DNA of 64,000 nucleotides. Origin: Bradyrhizobium diazoefficiens. Lineage in GTDB: Bacteria; Pseudomonadota; Alphaproteobacteria; Rhizobiales; Xanthobacteraceae. The stretch lies in NCBI RefSeq assembly GCF_016616885.1, contig NZ_CP067102.1:6600501-6664500 (forward strand), in the 5' to 3' direction. A program made the position numbers and the translations under genes. Shown here piece by piece: positions 26,226 through 34,915 of the stretch. How positions within the stretch are numbered: the stretch's first letter is position 1; each line of letters starts with the position of its first letter. A model generated the notes under the pieces. That model ran no database searches and was not told where the DNA came from. It saw only the letters and a list, made by a program, of their open reading frames with translations.

Positions 26226-27806
26226 ATGATCGATCACGCAGGCAACCGGGAAAGGCGCCACGGCGTGCAACCAATGGGATTGGTCGACCAGGGCAGGCAT
26301 GCGCGCGCCTTCCGCGCCATGGGGGTTGCGTTGCTGGTCACCGCGACGTCGCCCGGCGCACGCGCCGGCGAACCGACCATCGCGCCTGCGGAGCTGAAGG
26401 CGATCGGCGCGATCGATGCGCGCTTTCAATCCTACAACATCGAGATGGTGGAGGTGACCGGTGGGCTGTTCTGGAAGGCCTATCCGCGAACGATGCGCGC
26501 GTTCGATCAGCGGGACCGTTACAGTTACAGGCCGCCAATTAATCTGGCCAATGCGCGCCTGCGCAAGCTCGCGGCGGCGCTGTCGCCGGCCTATCTGCGC
26601 GTGAGCGGCACCTGGGCCAATGCGACGTTTTTTGCGGACACGGACCGAGCGCCGGGTAAGCCACCGCCGGGATTTGACGCCGTGCTTAGCCATGGCCAGT
26701 GGCGTGGCGTCCTCGACTTTGCGCGCGCGGTCGATGCGGAGATCGTCACCTCCTTCGCCATCAGTACCGGCAGCCGCGACGCGGATGGTGTGTGGACGCC
26801 CGATCAGGCGCAACATCTTGTCGACTACACGCATTCGTTGGGCGGCCACATCGCCGCCGCCGAAATCATGAACGAGCCGACGCTGGCAGCGACGAACGGC
26901 GCGCCACCGGGATATGATGCCAAGGCCTACGGCCGGGACTTCAAAATCTTTCGAGAATGGATTCGGCGAGCCGCGCCGGAGACAATGATCGTCGGTCCAG
27001 GTTCTGCCGGCGACGTGCCGTCGCCATCCGGCGTGGGTATCTCCACGCGCGATTTGCTCGCCGCAGCCGGCTCCGGTGTCGATCGCTTCTCCTATCATCA
27101 CTACAACACGCTCTCGCAGCGCTGCGGCGGCCGCGACGATCCGAAGCAGGCACTCACGGAGCAATGGCTCGCCCGCACGGACGCGACGCTGGCGATCTAC
27201 CAGACTTTGCGCGACGTGTACGAGCCGGGCAAGCCGATCTGGGTCACGGAGACGGCGGAGGCGGCCTGCGGCGGCAACCGCTGGGACAAGACGTTTCTCG
27301 ATACCTTCCGCTATCTCGACCAGCTCGGGCGCCTGGCAAGAGCCGGTGTCCAGGTGGTGATGCACAACACGCTCGCCGCCAGCGATTATGCACTACTCGA
27401 CGACAAGACCTTTCGTCCGCGGCCGAATTACTGGGCCGCCCTGCTCTGGCACCGGCTGATGGGGACGATCGTGCTCGACGTGGGCGGAAGCCCGACGCCC
27501 AATCTGCATCTCTATGCGCACTGCCATCCAGGCCAGCGCGGTGCGGTGTCGGTGCTCGCGATCAACACGTCGCGGCGCGCATCACGCGCCGTGACGCTGT
27601 CAGCTTCCGCCGAACGATACACGCTGCATGCGGCACGGCTCCAAGGCGCTATCGTGCAAATGAATGGCAAGACGCTCGCGCTGAGGACTGATGACGAACT
27701 GCCCCGGCTCGATCCGCACGCAATACCCGCCGACACGATCCGACTTGCGCCTGAGACCATCACCTTCCTGGCGTTTCCGGACGCCGCGAATCCCGCCTGC
27801 CGGTAG
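26226..27806 (+). CDS. GH79/heparanase-like glycoside hydrolase, secreted
   Basis: About 526 aa; starts at the GTG 26148 or ATG 26274 are also possible. A basic N region plus MGVALLVTATSPGARAG suggests export. The TIM barrel resembles heparanase and bacterial beta-glucuronidases of GH79: GGLFWKAY, YLRVSGTWAN, AAEIMNEPTLAAT (acid/base Glu), DRFSYHHYN, PIWVTETAEAACGGN (nucleophile Glu) and VVMHNTLAASDYALLDDKTF followed by PNYWAALLWHRLMGT. The last region closely follows the heparanase pattern of a barrel end running into the beta-sandwich. A probable role is cleaving glucuronic acid from polysaccharides or glycosides in the periplasm or outside. Exact family needs a profile search. Confidence 0.75.
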   Translation: MIDHAGNRERRHGVQPMGLVDQGRHARAFRAMGVALLVTATSPGARAGEPTIAPAELKAIGAIDARFQSYNIEMVEVTGGLFWKAYPRTMRAFDQRDRYSYRPPINLANARLRKLAAALSPAYLRVSGTWANATFFADTDRAPGKPPPGFDAVLSHGQWRGVLDFARAVDAEIVTSFAISTGSRDADGVWTPDQAQHLVDYTHSLGGHIAAAEIMNEPTLAATNGAPPGYDAKAYGRDFKIFREWIRRAAPETMIVGPGSAGDVPSPSGVGISTRDLLAAAGSGVDRFSYHHYNTLSQRCGGRDDPKQALTEQWLARTDATLAIYQTLRDVYEPGKPIWVTETAEAACGGNRWDKTFLDTFRYLDQLGRLARAGVQVVMHNTLAASDYALLDDKTFRPRPNYWAALLWHRLMGTIVLDVGGSPTPNLHLYAHCHPGQRGAVSVLAINTSRRASRAVTLSASAERYTLHAARLQGAIVQMNGKTLALRTDDELPRLDPHAIPADTIRLAPETITFLAFPDAANPACR

Positions 27807-27812
27807 AGGCTC

Positions 27813-29120
27813 TCACGACTGGAGCGTGTCCCGCGCCGTCTCCGGCGCCATCAGCGTTGCGATGATCGTGATAATCGACAGCGCGATGATGTAGACCGAC
27901 ACCGGCCAGTACGAGCCGGCCCATGCCAGCAGTGCGGTCGCAATCAGCGGCGAAAAGCCGCCGCTGAGCGCAGCCGCGACGTTGGCGCCCAGCGAGGCGC
28001 CGCTGTAGCGCACCTGGGTGCGGAACAGTTCCGGCATGAACGCGGCCTTGGGCCCGAACAGCAGTGCATGCGTCAACGTCATCGTGACCACGAGCGCGAG
28101 CGTGATCAGCACCGGATCTTTGGTGTCGAGGAACCAGAACAGTGGAAACGCCAGCGCCACCGAAAACACACCGCCGGCGAGATACAGCGCCTTGCGGCCA
28201 AAGATGTCCGACAGCCAACCGGCCAGCGGCAGCGTCGCGAATTCGACAAGCGCGGCGTAGACCACCGCATTCAGGATCACCTGACGCGGCAGGCCGAGCT
28301 TCGTCGTGGCATAGACCACGGTGAAGACGGTGAGGAGATAAGCAAGTCCGACTTCCGAGACCGTGATGCCGATGGCGAGCAGAAAGCTGCGCCAATCGCG
28401 GCGAAGCACTTCCCACACCGGCTGCGCCAGCACCTCTTTGCGCTCGACCACCTCCTTGAAGTGAGGCGTCTCCGCAAGTTTGAGCCGCACGATGAAGCCA
28501 ACGCCGACAAGCAGAATGCTGATCAGAAACGGCACGCGCCAACCCCAGCTCAGAAAGTCGGCTTCGGGCAGCCGCGTCATCAGCCCGAAAATGCCGGTGG
28601 AGGCGGCGACTCCGACGGGAAAGCCGATCTGCACCAGGCTGCCGTAGAAGCCGCGCCGATTGCCGGCATGCTCGACGACCATGACGACCGCGCCGCTCCA
28701 CTCGCCGCCGAGACCGATGCCCTGGATGAAGCGCAGGATGACGAGGAAAATCGGCGCCCAGACACCGATCTGGTTGTAAGTCGGCAGGCAGCCGATCAGA
28801 AAGATACCGAGCCCCATCGCGATCATGGTCGCGACCAGCATCTTCTTGCGTCCGAGCCGATCACCGTAATGCCCGATGATGGCGCCGCCGATCGGCCGCG
28901 CCACGAAGCCAACCGCATAGGTCGAGAACGCCGCGAGCGTGCCGACAAAGGGATCGAAGCTCGGGAAGAACAGCTTGTTGAGCACGAGGGCGGCGGCCGT
29001 GCCGTAGATCAGGAAATCGTACCACTCGATCGCGGTGCCGAGTGCACTCGCCCACACCACATGCGCCGTTGTCGATCTCTCCGCCGCAGTGGAGACCCCC
29101 GTTGCTGCCGTCATTGCCAT
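27813..29120 (-). CDS. MHS-family MFS transporter (metabolite:H+ symporter)
   Basis: About 435 aa from the ATG at 29120; earlier starts at 29147 or 29171 exist. It shows VWASALGTAIEWYDFLIYGT, the MHS-family signature, and the loop 2-3 motif GHYGDRLGRKKML, which is repeated in degenerate form as GWLSDIFGRKALYL in the second half. Twelve membrane segments are likely. MHS members carry proline/betaine, citrate, shikimate or dicarboxylates; the substrate cannot be read here. It converges on the glycosidase gene with a 6-base gap and has its own promoter region, which includes a palindromic repeat. Confidence 0.88.
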   Translation of the reverse strand: MAMTAATGVSTAAERSTTAHVVWASALGTAIEWYDFLIYGTAAALVLNKLFFPSFDPFVGTLAAFSTYAVGFVARPIGGAIIGHYGDRLGRKKMLVATMIAMGLGIFLIGCLPTYNQIGVWAPIFLVILRFIQGIGLGGEWSGAVVMVVEHAGNRRGFYGSLVQIGFPVGVAASTGIFGLMTRLPEADFLSWGWRVPFLISILLVGVGFIVRLKLAETPHFKEVVERKEVLAQPVWEVLRRDWRSFLLAIGITVSEVGLAYLLTVFTVVYATTKLGLPRQVILNAVVYAALVEFATLPLAGWLSDIFGRKALYLAGGVFSVALAFPLFWFLDTKDPVLITLALVVTMTLTHALLFGPKAAFMPELFRTQVRYSGASLGANVAAALSGGFSPLIATALLAWAGSYWPVSVYIIALSIITIIATLMAPETARDTLQS

Positions 29121-29237
29121 GCGCCCCATCATTCCAGCGGGCATCATGGCCAATCGAGGTGAGGCTTGCAACCTGCGGAGGTGTTACCTTTGACCGGGAT
29201 CACAATGCGAGGTTTTCGCGCCGCTGCTCCCGCACCC

Positions 29238-29322
29238 GTCATTGCGAGGAGCCCTTGCGACGAAGCAATCCAGAGTGCCTCCGCGGAAACAGTCTGGATT
29301 GCTTCGCTTCGCTCGCAATGAC
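29238..29322. repeat. palindromic intergenic repeat (GTCATTGCGAG family)
   Basis: Starts GTCATTGCGAGGAGC, has CGAAGCAATCCAGA mirrored by TCTGGATTGCTTCG, and ends CTCGCAATGAC. Same family as 11537-11614, including the shared CTCCGCGGA core. It lies in the divergent region between the MHS transporter and the ABC binding protein. Confidence 0.8.
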
Positions 29323-29392
29323 GGCTGTGGAAAGCAGTTGCGCTTGTCGCCGCTCACTCATCGAGCGGCCCCCCACGCGCCATTATTCACCA

Positions 29393-29422
29393 TTGACAAA
29401 CCTATTTGCTAATATCTAATTA
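29393..29422 (+). promoter_or_regulatory. putative sigma-70 promoter of the ABC binding-protein gene
   Basis: TTGACA at 29393-29398 is a perfect -35. TAATTA at 29417-29422, after 18 bases, is an acceptable -10. The site lies in an AT-rich island about 55 bp before the ATG at 29477. TAATATCTAATTATCTAT around the -10 is internally repetitive and might bind a regulator, such as the IclR protein encoded downstream. Confidence 0.45.
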
Positions 29423-29476
29423 TCTATCAGAACAATCGGCCGCGCCAAGCGGCCCCATAATAGAGAGGGAACGACG

Positions 29477-30691
29477 ATGAGAGGGCTTTTGGCCTGCGCC
29501 ATGCTCGCGGCCATGACGTCGGCTGCCATGACCACAGTCGCGCGCGCGCAAGTCTCCGATAACGTGGTGCGGATCGGCGTGCTCACGGATCTGTCGAGCT
29601 GGGGCCGCGACAACAGTGGGCCGGGTTCGGTCGAGGCCGCAAAAATGGCGGTGGAGGAGTTCGGGCCGACCGTGCTCGGCAAGCCGATCGAGATCATCAG
29701 CGCCGACCACCAGATGAAGACCGACGTCGGCGTCAATATCGTGCGCGGCTGGTTCGACAACGGCAAGGTCGATGCCGTCGTCGACATTCCCAATTCCGGC
29801 ATTGCGATCGCCGTGCACAACATGGTGCGCGAGCGCAACAAGATCGCCCTGCTCTCCGGGCCTGGCGCGAGCTCGCTGACCGACGAGCTGTGCAGCCCGA
29901 ACACCGTGCACTTCACCTACGATACCTACGCGCTGTCGAAGGTGACGGCCTCCGCCGTGATCAAGGAAGGCGGCAAATCCTGGTACTTCATCACTGCGGA
30001 CTACGCCTTCGGCCAGCAGCTCGAAAAGGACGCCACCCGCTTCATCAACGAGATGGGCGGCAAGGTGCTGGGCGGCGTCAAGCACCCGACCAACACCGCG
30101 GACTTCTCGTCTTTCGCGCTGCAGGCGCAGAGCTCCAAGGCTGACGTCGTCGCCTTCGCCAATGCCGGCCAGGACACGGACAACGCCATCAAGCAGTCCA
30201 GCGAGTTCGGCCTGGTCCAGGGCGGCCAGAAGCTCGTCGGGCTCCTGATGTTCGACACCGACGTGCACGCGATTGGGCTCAAGTCCGCGCAGGGCACCTA
30301 CATGACGACGGCGTCGTACTGGAACATGGATGAGGCGACGCGTGTCTGGTCCAAGAAATTCTTCGCCCGCACCAATGTCATGCCGACAATGATACACACT
30401 GGCGTCTACGGCTCGGTGCTGCATTATCTGAGAGGGATCAAGGCCGCCGGCACGGACGATCCGGCCAAGGTGATGGCCAAGATGCGCGAGCTGCCGATCG
30501 AGGATATGTTCGTCCATGGCGGCAAGTTGCGCGAGGACGGCCGCGTCATCCGCGACATGTATCTGGCCAGGGTGAAGTCACCCGAGCAGTCTAGGGAGCC
30601 CTGGGATTACCTGGAGATCATCAAGACCGTGAAGGGCGAGGACGCCTATCGCCCGGCCTCAGAATCCAAATGTCCGCTCTTGAAGAAGTGA
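29477..30691 (+). CDS. branched-chain-amino-acid-type ABC transporter substrate-binding protein
   Basis: A 404-aa periplasmic binding protein of the LivJ type. The signal peptide MRGLLACAMLAAMTSAAMTT ends near VARA-Q. The mature start VSDNVVRIGVLTDLSSWGRD and the lobe segment EFGPTVLGKPIEIISADHQM are typical of the type I fold. The DIPNSGIAIAVHNMVRERNK and YAFGQQLEKDATRFINEMGG segments continue the pattern. Ligand is unknown; these proteins also bind aromatic and other carboxylates. AGAGAGGGAACGACG precedes the ATG. No permease or ATPase genes are nearby, so it must use a transporter encoded elsewhere. A flavoprotein follows 8 bp later, so it probably brings in that enzyme's substrate. Confidence 0.92.
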   Translation: MRGLLACAMLAAMTSAAMTTVARAQVSDNVVRIGVLTDLSSWGRDNSGPGSVEAAKMAVEEFGPTVLGKPIEIISADHQMKTDVGVNIVRGWFDNGKVDAVVDIPNSGIAIAVHNMVRERNKIALLSGPGASSLTDELCSPNTVHFTYDTYALSKVTASAVIKEGGKSWYFITADYAFGQQLEKDATRFINEMGGKVLGGVKHPTNTADFSSFALQAQSSKADVVAFANAGQDTDNAIKQSSEFGLVQGGQKLVGLLMFDTDVHAIGLKSAQGTYMTTASYWNMDEATRVWSKKFFARTNVMPTMIHTGVYGSVLHYLRGIKAAGTDDPAKVMAKMRELPIEDMFVHGGKLREDGRVIRDMYLARVKSPEQSREPWDYLEIIKTVKGEDAYRPASESKCPLLKK

Positions 30692-30699
30692 GGTGAGAC

Positions 30700-32433
30700 A
30701 TGACCGGCAACGAGCGCAACGCAAGCGAAACATACGAGTGCGATGTGCTCGTGGCCGGATCGGGCTGCTCCGGCATGTCTGCCGCGATCACAGCACGCTA
30801 TCGCGGTCTCGACGTGCTGATCGTCGAGAAGGAGCCCTGCTTCGGCGGCACCACCGCCCGCTCCGGCGGCTGGCTGTGGATCCCCGGCACGTCGCTGGCG
30901 AAGGCCTATGGCATCGAGGAGACGCCGGAGCAGGCCCGAACATACTTGCGGCACGAAGCCGGCAACAATTTTGACGCCGCCCGGGTCGATGCGTTCCTGA
31001 GCGCGGGCCCCGAAGCCGTCGATTTCTTTACCAACAAGACGGCGCTGCGCTTCGACATGCCGCTGGTGTTTCCGGACTACCACGCCGAAGCGCCCGGCGG
31101 CACGCAGGGCGGCCGCTCCATGGTGACGCGGCCGTTCGACGGTCGCGAGCTTGGAGACCAGATCAAGACGCTGGGCATGCCGCTGCCCGAGCTCACCGTG
31201 TTCGGCATGATGCTCGGCTCCGGCAAGGAGATCATTCACTTCATGCGGGTGACCAAGTCGCTGACGTCGGCGGTCTATGTCGCCAAGCGGCTGTCGCGGC
31301 ATTTGATGGGCGTGCTGCGCTATGGCCGCGGCATGACCTTGACCAACGGCAACGCGCTCGCCGGACGCCTCGTAAAATCCGTGCAGGATTTGAAGATTCC
31401 GATGTGGCTGTCATCGCCGGTGCGCGAGCTGACGGTCGAGAACGGTGCCGTGACCGGCGCGATCGTGTCGCGCGAGGGCCGCGACGTCCGCGTTCGCGCG
31501 CGACAAGGCGTCGTGCTCGCCTGCGGCGGCTTTCCGCACGATGTCGAGCGTCGCAAGAAGATGTTCCCGCATGCGCCGACCGGCAACGAGCATTTTTCAC
31601 CCGGCCCCACCGGCAACACCGGCGACGGCCTGCGGCTTGCCGAAAGCGCCGGCGGGCACGTCGAGGACCGCCTGCCCAACGCGGCGGCGTGGGTGCCGGT
31701 GTCGCTCACCACGCGCAAGGACGGCTCGAAGGGTGTGATGCCGCACTTCATCGACCGCGCCAAGCCCGGCGTGATCGCGGTGATGCGCGACGGCAGGCGC
31801 TTTGCCAATGAAGGCAATTCCTATCACGACTTCGTCCAGGCCATGATCAAGGCCGCCAAGCCAGGCGAAGAGATCGCGGCCTATCTCATCTGCGATCATC
31901 CAACGCTGCGCAAATACGGCCTCGGCTGCGTGCCGCCGTTCCCGATGCCGCTCGGTCATCACCTCAACACCGGCTATCTCATGCGCGGCGAGACGCTCGA
32001 AGCGCTCGCCGTGAAAGCCGGCATCGATGCGAAAGCGTTCACCGAGACGGTCAAGCAGTTCAATGCAAGCGCGCCGCAGGGGCACGATGCCGCGTTCGGC
32101 AAAGGTTCAAAAGCCTATAACCGCTACCAGGGCGACGCCATGCACGGTCCGAACCCCTGCATCGCGCCGATCGAGAACGGGCCCTTCTACGCCATCAAGA
32201 TGGTCATCGGCGATCTCGGCACCTATGCCGGCATCGTCACCGACGAGAACGCACGCGCGCTCGACGGCGAAGGCCGGGTGATTTCCGGGCTCTATGCCGC
32301 CGGCAACGACATGACGAGCATCATGGGCGGCAATTATCCCGGTGCCGGCATCACGCTTGGGCCGGCGCTGACCTTCGGCTACATTGCCGGCCGTCATCTC
32401 GCCGACAGCGCCGCCAAGCGCGACGCGGCGTAA
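30700..32433 (+). CDS. FAD-dependent oxidoreductase (fumarate reductase / 3-ketosteroid dehydrogenase-like)
   Basis: A 577-aa FAD_binding_2 flavoprotein. The N-terminal Rossmann motif is DVLVAGSGCSGMSAAITARY, with a Glu at the strand end (LIVEKEPCFGGTTARSGGWL). RQGVVLACGGFPHDVERRK is the second FAD motif. GPFYAIKMVIGDLGTYAGIV and GLYAAGNDMTSIMGGNYPGA near the end match the 3-ketosteroid-Delta1-dehydrogenase and flavocytochrome c branch. It probably oxidises or reduces a C-C bond in a cyclic or unsaturated substrate. It lies 8 bp after the binding-protein gene and 19 bp before iclR. No Tat leader is seen, so it is likely cytoplasmic. Confidence 0.88.
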   Translation: MTGNERNASETYECDVLVAGSGCSGMSAAITARYRGLDVLIVEKEPCFGGTTARSGGWLWIPGTSLAKAYGIEETPEQARTYLRHEAGNNFDAARVDAFLSAGPEAVDFFTNKTALRFDMPLVFPDYHAEAPGGTQGGRSMVTRPFDGRELGDQIKTLGMPLPELTVFGMMLGSGKEIIHFMRVTKSLTSAVYVAKRLSRHLMGVLRYGRGMTLTNGNALAGRLVKSVQDLKIPMWLSSPVRELTVENGAVTGAIVSREGRDVRVRARQGVVLACGGFPHDVERRKKMFPHAPTGNEHFSPGPTGNTGDGLRLAESAGGHVEDRLPNAAAWVPVSLTTRKDGSKGVMPHFIDRAKPGVIAVMRDGRRFANEGNSYHDFVQAMIKAAKPGEEIAAYLICDHPTLRKYGLGCVPPFPMPLGHHLNTGYLMRGETLEALAVKAGIDAKAFTETVKQFNASAPQGHDAAFGKGSKAYNRYQGDAMHGPNPCIAPIENGPFYAIKMVIGDLGTYAGIVTDENARALDGEGRVISGLYAAGNDMTSIMGGNYPGAGITLGPALTFGYIAGRHLADSAAKRDAA

Positions 32434-32452
32434 GTGAGCGCATCGGAGGCGC

Positions 32453-33247
32453 ATGAAGAGAGAAAGTCGCGGCATCCAGTCGATCGAGGTCGGCGGAGAA
32501 TTGCTCCGTGCGCTCGCCAAGAGCGGCGAGCCGATGATGCTGCGCGATCTCGCGCGCGAGGCCGGCATGACGCCGGCCAAGGCGCATCCTTATCTGGCCA
32601 GCTTCTCGCGCATCGGCTTGATCGAGCAAGACGAGACCACCGGCCGCTACGAGATCGGCGCGCTCGCGCTGGAGCTCGGCCTGATCAGCCTGCGCCGCCT
32701 CTCCGGTGTGCGCATCGCCCAGCCGAAGATCGCGGCGCTTGCGAGCCAGATCGGGCATGCCGTCTCGCTCGCTGTCTGGGGCACGCATGGACCGACCGTA
32801 GTGCAGTTAGAGGAGCCAGGCCAGCCCGTGCACATCGTGATGCGCGCCGGCTCGGTGATGGCGCTGCTGGAGACCGCCACGGGGCGCGCCTTCGCGGCGT
32901 TCCTGCCGGAAAAGACAATCAACGCCGCGCTTGAAAGCGGCCTCGACCGCCACGGCGTCGGCTACAATCCGAAGCGCACCGTGAAAGGCGCGAAAGTCGC
33001 CGAGATGCTCGCCGAGGTCCGCAAGCACGGCCTCGCCCGCGCCCTCGGCGATCCCCTCCCCGGCGTGAACGCGTTCTCCGCGCCGGTGTTCGATCATGCC
33101 GGCCATGTCGCACTGGTGATCACCGCGATGGGGCCGGAAGGCACCTTTGATGCCCGCTGGGACAGCCCGATCGCCCACGCCCTGCGCGACTGCGCAGGCC
33201 ACATCTCGAAGCGGCTCGGCTACGGCATGACGATCGCGGCGGAGTGA
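32453..33247 (+). CDS. IclR family transcriptional regulator
   Basis: A 264-aa regulator. The N-terminal winged helix (about 8-75; GIQSIEVGGELLRALAKSGE and TPAKAHPYLASFSRIGLIEQ) is followed by the IclR effector domain (80-260), with YEIGALALELGLISLRRLSG, ATGRAFAAFLPEK and VNAFSAPVFDHAGHVALVIT. GGAGG precedes the ATG. As the last gene of the binding-protein/flavoprotein unit it most likely senses the same substrate and controls this unit. IclR proteins of catabolic clusters often bind aromatic or small organic acids. Confidence 0.9.
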   Translation: MKRESRGIQSIEVGGELLRALAKSGEPMMLRDLAREAGMTPAKAHPYLASFSRIGLIEQDETTGRYEIGALALELGLISLRRLSGVRIAQPKIAALASQIGHAVSLAVWGTHGPTVVQLEEPGQPVHIVMRAGSVMALLETATGRAFAAFLPEKTINAALESGLDRHGVGYNPKRTVKGAKVAEMLAEVRKHGLARALGDPLPGVNAFSAPVFDHAGHVALVITAMGPEGTFDARWDSPIAHALRDCAGHISKRLGYGMTIAAE

Positions 33248-33277
33248 TGAGGGGCATAACTGCCCGCCTCACAACAA

Positions 33278-33470
33278 GTGTCATTCCCCGCGAAAGCGGG
33301 GAATCCAGTACGCCGCGGCCCATCGGTTCTAACACGGCTGTCTCGGAGTGCTGGATCGCTCGGTCCCGGCTCCGCCAAGGCTACGCCGAGGCCCACGCCG
33401 GCGCTCGGCACGCCGAAGCTTCAGCGAAGGCGGCAAGCCGGGCGATGACAGCGAGTTTGGAGCGACCTTC
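33278..33470. repeat. intergenic repeat element (CATTCCCCGCGAAAGCGGGGAA type)
   Basis: Between convergent iclR and the SDR gene. It starts with the hairpin TTCCCCGCGAAAGCGGGGAA (from 33283) and continues through AATCCAGTACGCCGCGGC to GCGAAGGCGGCAAGCCGGGC near 33440. It has no coding potential. I recall this hairpin opening as a common alphaproteobacterial dispersed repeat. The hairpin may also act as a terminator for iclR. Confidence 0.6.
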
Positions 33471-33475
33471 AGCCC

Positions 33476-34255
33476 CTACTTATCCTTCACCGGCACGGTG
33501 TAGTTCAAAACCAATCGCCCGCCATCGGGATAGATGGTCTGCCCGGTGATGTAGGACGCATCGTCGCTCGCAAGGAACGCCACGACCGAGGCGACCTCGC
33601 TCGGCTCGCCGCCGCGGCCGGCCGGCGTGCGCGACATCACGGTCTTGCGGGCATCCTCGGATGTATAGATGGAGGACGCCACCATGTCGGTCAGGATCGT
33701 GCCCGGCCCGACCGCGACGACGCGGATGTTGTGCGGTGCGAGTGCGACGGCGGCCACCGAGGTCAGCTGCTTCATGCCGCCCTTTGACATGGCGTAGGTC
33801 GCGAGCGCCGGGATCGCCAGTAGCGCGTTCACCGAGGACATGTTGATGATGACCCCGCCGCTGCCTTGCGCGATCATCTGCTTGGCCGCGGCCTGCACGC
33901 CGAAGAACGCGCCCTTCAGATTGATGCCGATGATTTCGTCGAACTCCTCTTCGGAGATCTCCAGGATGTCACGGTTGCGCGCGACGCCGGCATTGTTGAC
34001 CATGATGTCGAGCCGGCCGAACTCCCGGACCGCGGTCGCCACCACACGATCCACGTCCGCGCGTCGTGCGACATGGCACGGCACGGCGTAGAGCTCCTTG
34101 GGTTTGCCCAGCTCGTTGACGGTCTTCTCGAGCTCATCGGTGTCGACGTCCGAGATGACCACCTTGACGCCGTCTTCAAGGAACCGCTTTGCGCAGGCCT
34201 TGCCGATACCGCGTGCTGCGCCGGTGATGACGGCGACTTTGCCGGATAGTTTCAT
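33476..34255 (-). CDS. short-chain dehydrogenase/reductase (classical SDR)
   Basis: A 259-aa SDR starting MKLSGKVAVITGAARGIGKA at the ATG 34255; a GTG at 34264 adds three residues. The cofactor motif TGAARGIG, then MVNNAG, the catalytic Ser in NMSSVNALLA and the YAMSKGG (Tyr-x3-Lys) motif are all present. VISDVDTDE at the end of beta-2 has an Asp, which favours NAD(H). It could oxidise an alcohol or reduce an aldehyde or ketone. It follows the two-subunit ThDP decarboxylase on the same strand (57-bp gap), so it may act on the aldehyde or acyloin made by that enzyme. Confidence 0.92.
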   Translation of the reverse strand: MKLSGKVAVITGAARGIGKACAKRFLEDGVKVVISDVDTDELEKTVNELGKPKELYAVPCHVARRADVDRVVATAVREFGRLDIMVNNAGVARNRDILEISEEEFDEIIGINLKGAFFGVQAAAKQMIAQGSGGVIINMSSVNALLAIPALATYAMSKGGMKQLTSVAAVALAPHNIRVVAVGPGTILTDMVASSIYTSEDARKTVMSRTPAGRGGEPSEVASVVAFLASDDASYITGQTIYPDGGRLVLNYTVPVKDK

Positions 34256-34312
34256 AGGACACACTCCAGGATAGCTGCTTATGCAGCGAGCTATCCCGGA
34301 GAGGACTCCCGT

Positions 34313-34915
34313 TCAAGCCGCCGCGAAGCCGAGATGAGCACGCAACCGGTTCTTGATAAAGACGGCATCGCGCGAGGGCAGCGAACGCGGCGGATTCTCG
34401 GCCAAAACCTTGATGACAAAAAGCCGCGGGCCGCCGGCCGGTCCGGCCATCTGCGTCGCGAGACGCTGCACCTCCTCGAGCGTCCGCAACGTGGCGGCTG
34501 CCGCAAAGCCGCAGGCCGTGGCGATCGCGGCGAGATCGACGCCACGGCCGGTGTGGCTCGCCTGCATCCCGGTCTCACCAAAATGCTGGTTGTCGATCAC
34601 GACGATATCGAGATTGCGCGGGCGCGCGACGCCGATGGTGGCGATGCCGCCGAGGCCCATCAGCTGCTCGCCGTCGCCGGTCAAGGCAATCACGCGCTTG
34701 CCCGGCTGGGCCTGCGCGAGGCCGAGCCCGATCAGTGCGGCGCCGCCCATCGCGCCCCAGAGATAAAAATTGTCGGCGCGGTCGCCGGTCGCGTGCAGAT
34801 CGTAGGTCGGCGAGCCCAGGCCGGAGACGACCAGCGTGTCCTTGCGGTTCTTCAGCAGCGCTGCGACGGCGGCGCGGCGATCGAGTTGGGAGGAAACGGT
34901 CATCAACATCACCAC
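34313..34915 (-). CDS. ThDP-dependent decarboxylase, cofactor-binding (beta) subunit
   Basis: A 200-aa protein that corresponds only to the C-terminal ThDP-binding domain of enzymes such as acetolactate synthase. The ThDP/Mg motif is ALTGDGEQLMGLGGIATIG, with the conserved Asn in DIVVIDNQHFGETGMQ. YLWGAMGGAALIGLGLAQAQ is the usual lead-in. The alpha subunit with the PYR domain is encoded directly upstream with a 7-base overlap. Two-gene enzymes of this type include phosphonopyruvate and sulfopyruvate decarboxylases. The substrate here is unknown. The start could also be the ATG at 34909 or 34903. Confidence 0.85.
   Translation of the reverse strand: MVMLMTVSSQLDRRAAVAALLKNRKDTLVVSGLGSPTYDLHATGDRADNFYLWGAMGGAALIGLGLAQAQPGKRVIALTGDGEQLMGLGGIATIGVARPRNLDIVVIDNQHFGETGMQASHTGRGVDLAAIATACGFAAAATLRTLEEVQRLATQMAGPAGGPRLFVIKVLAENPPRSLPSRDAVFIKNRLRAHLGFAAA

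Larger units (their letters stand above)
29121..29476. other. divergent intergenic region
   Basis: 356 bp between two divergent genes. It contains the palindromic repeat at 29238-29322 and then an unusually AT-rich stretch (29380-29440) just ahead of the binding-protein gene. No further gene is visible. Confidence 0.6.
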
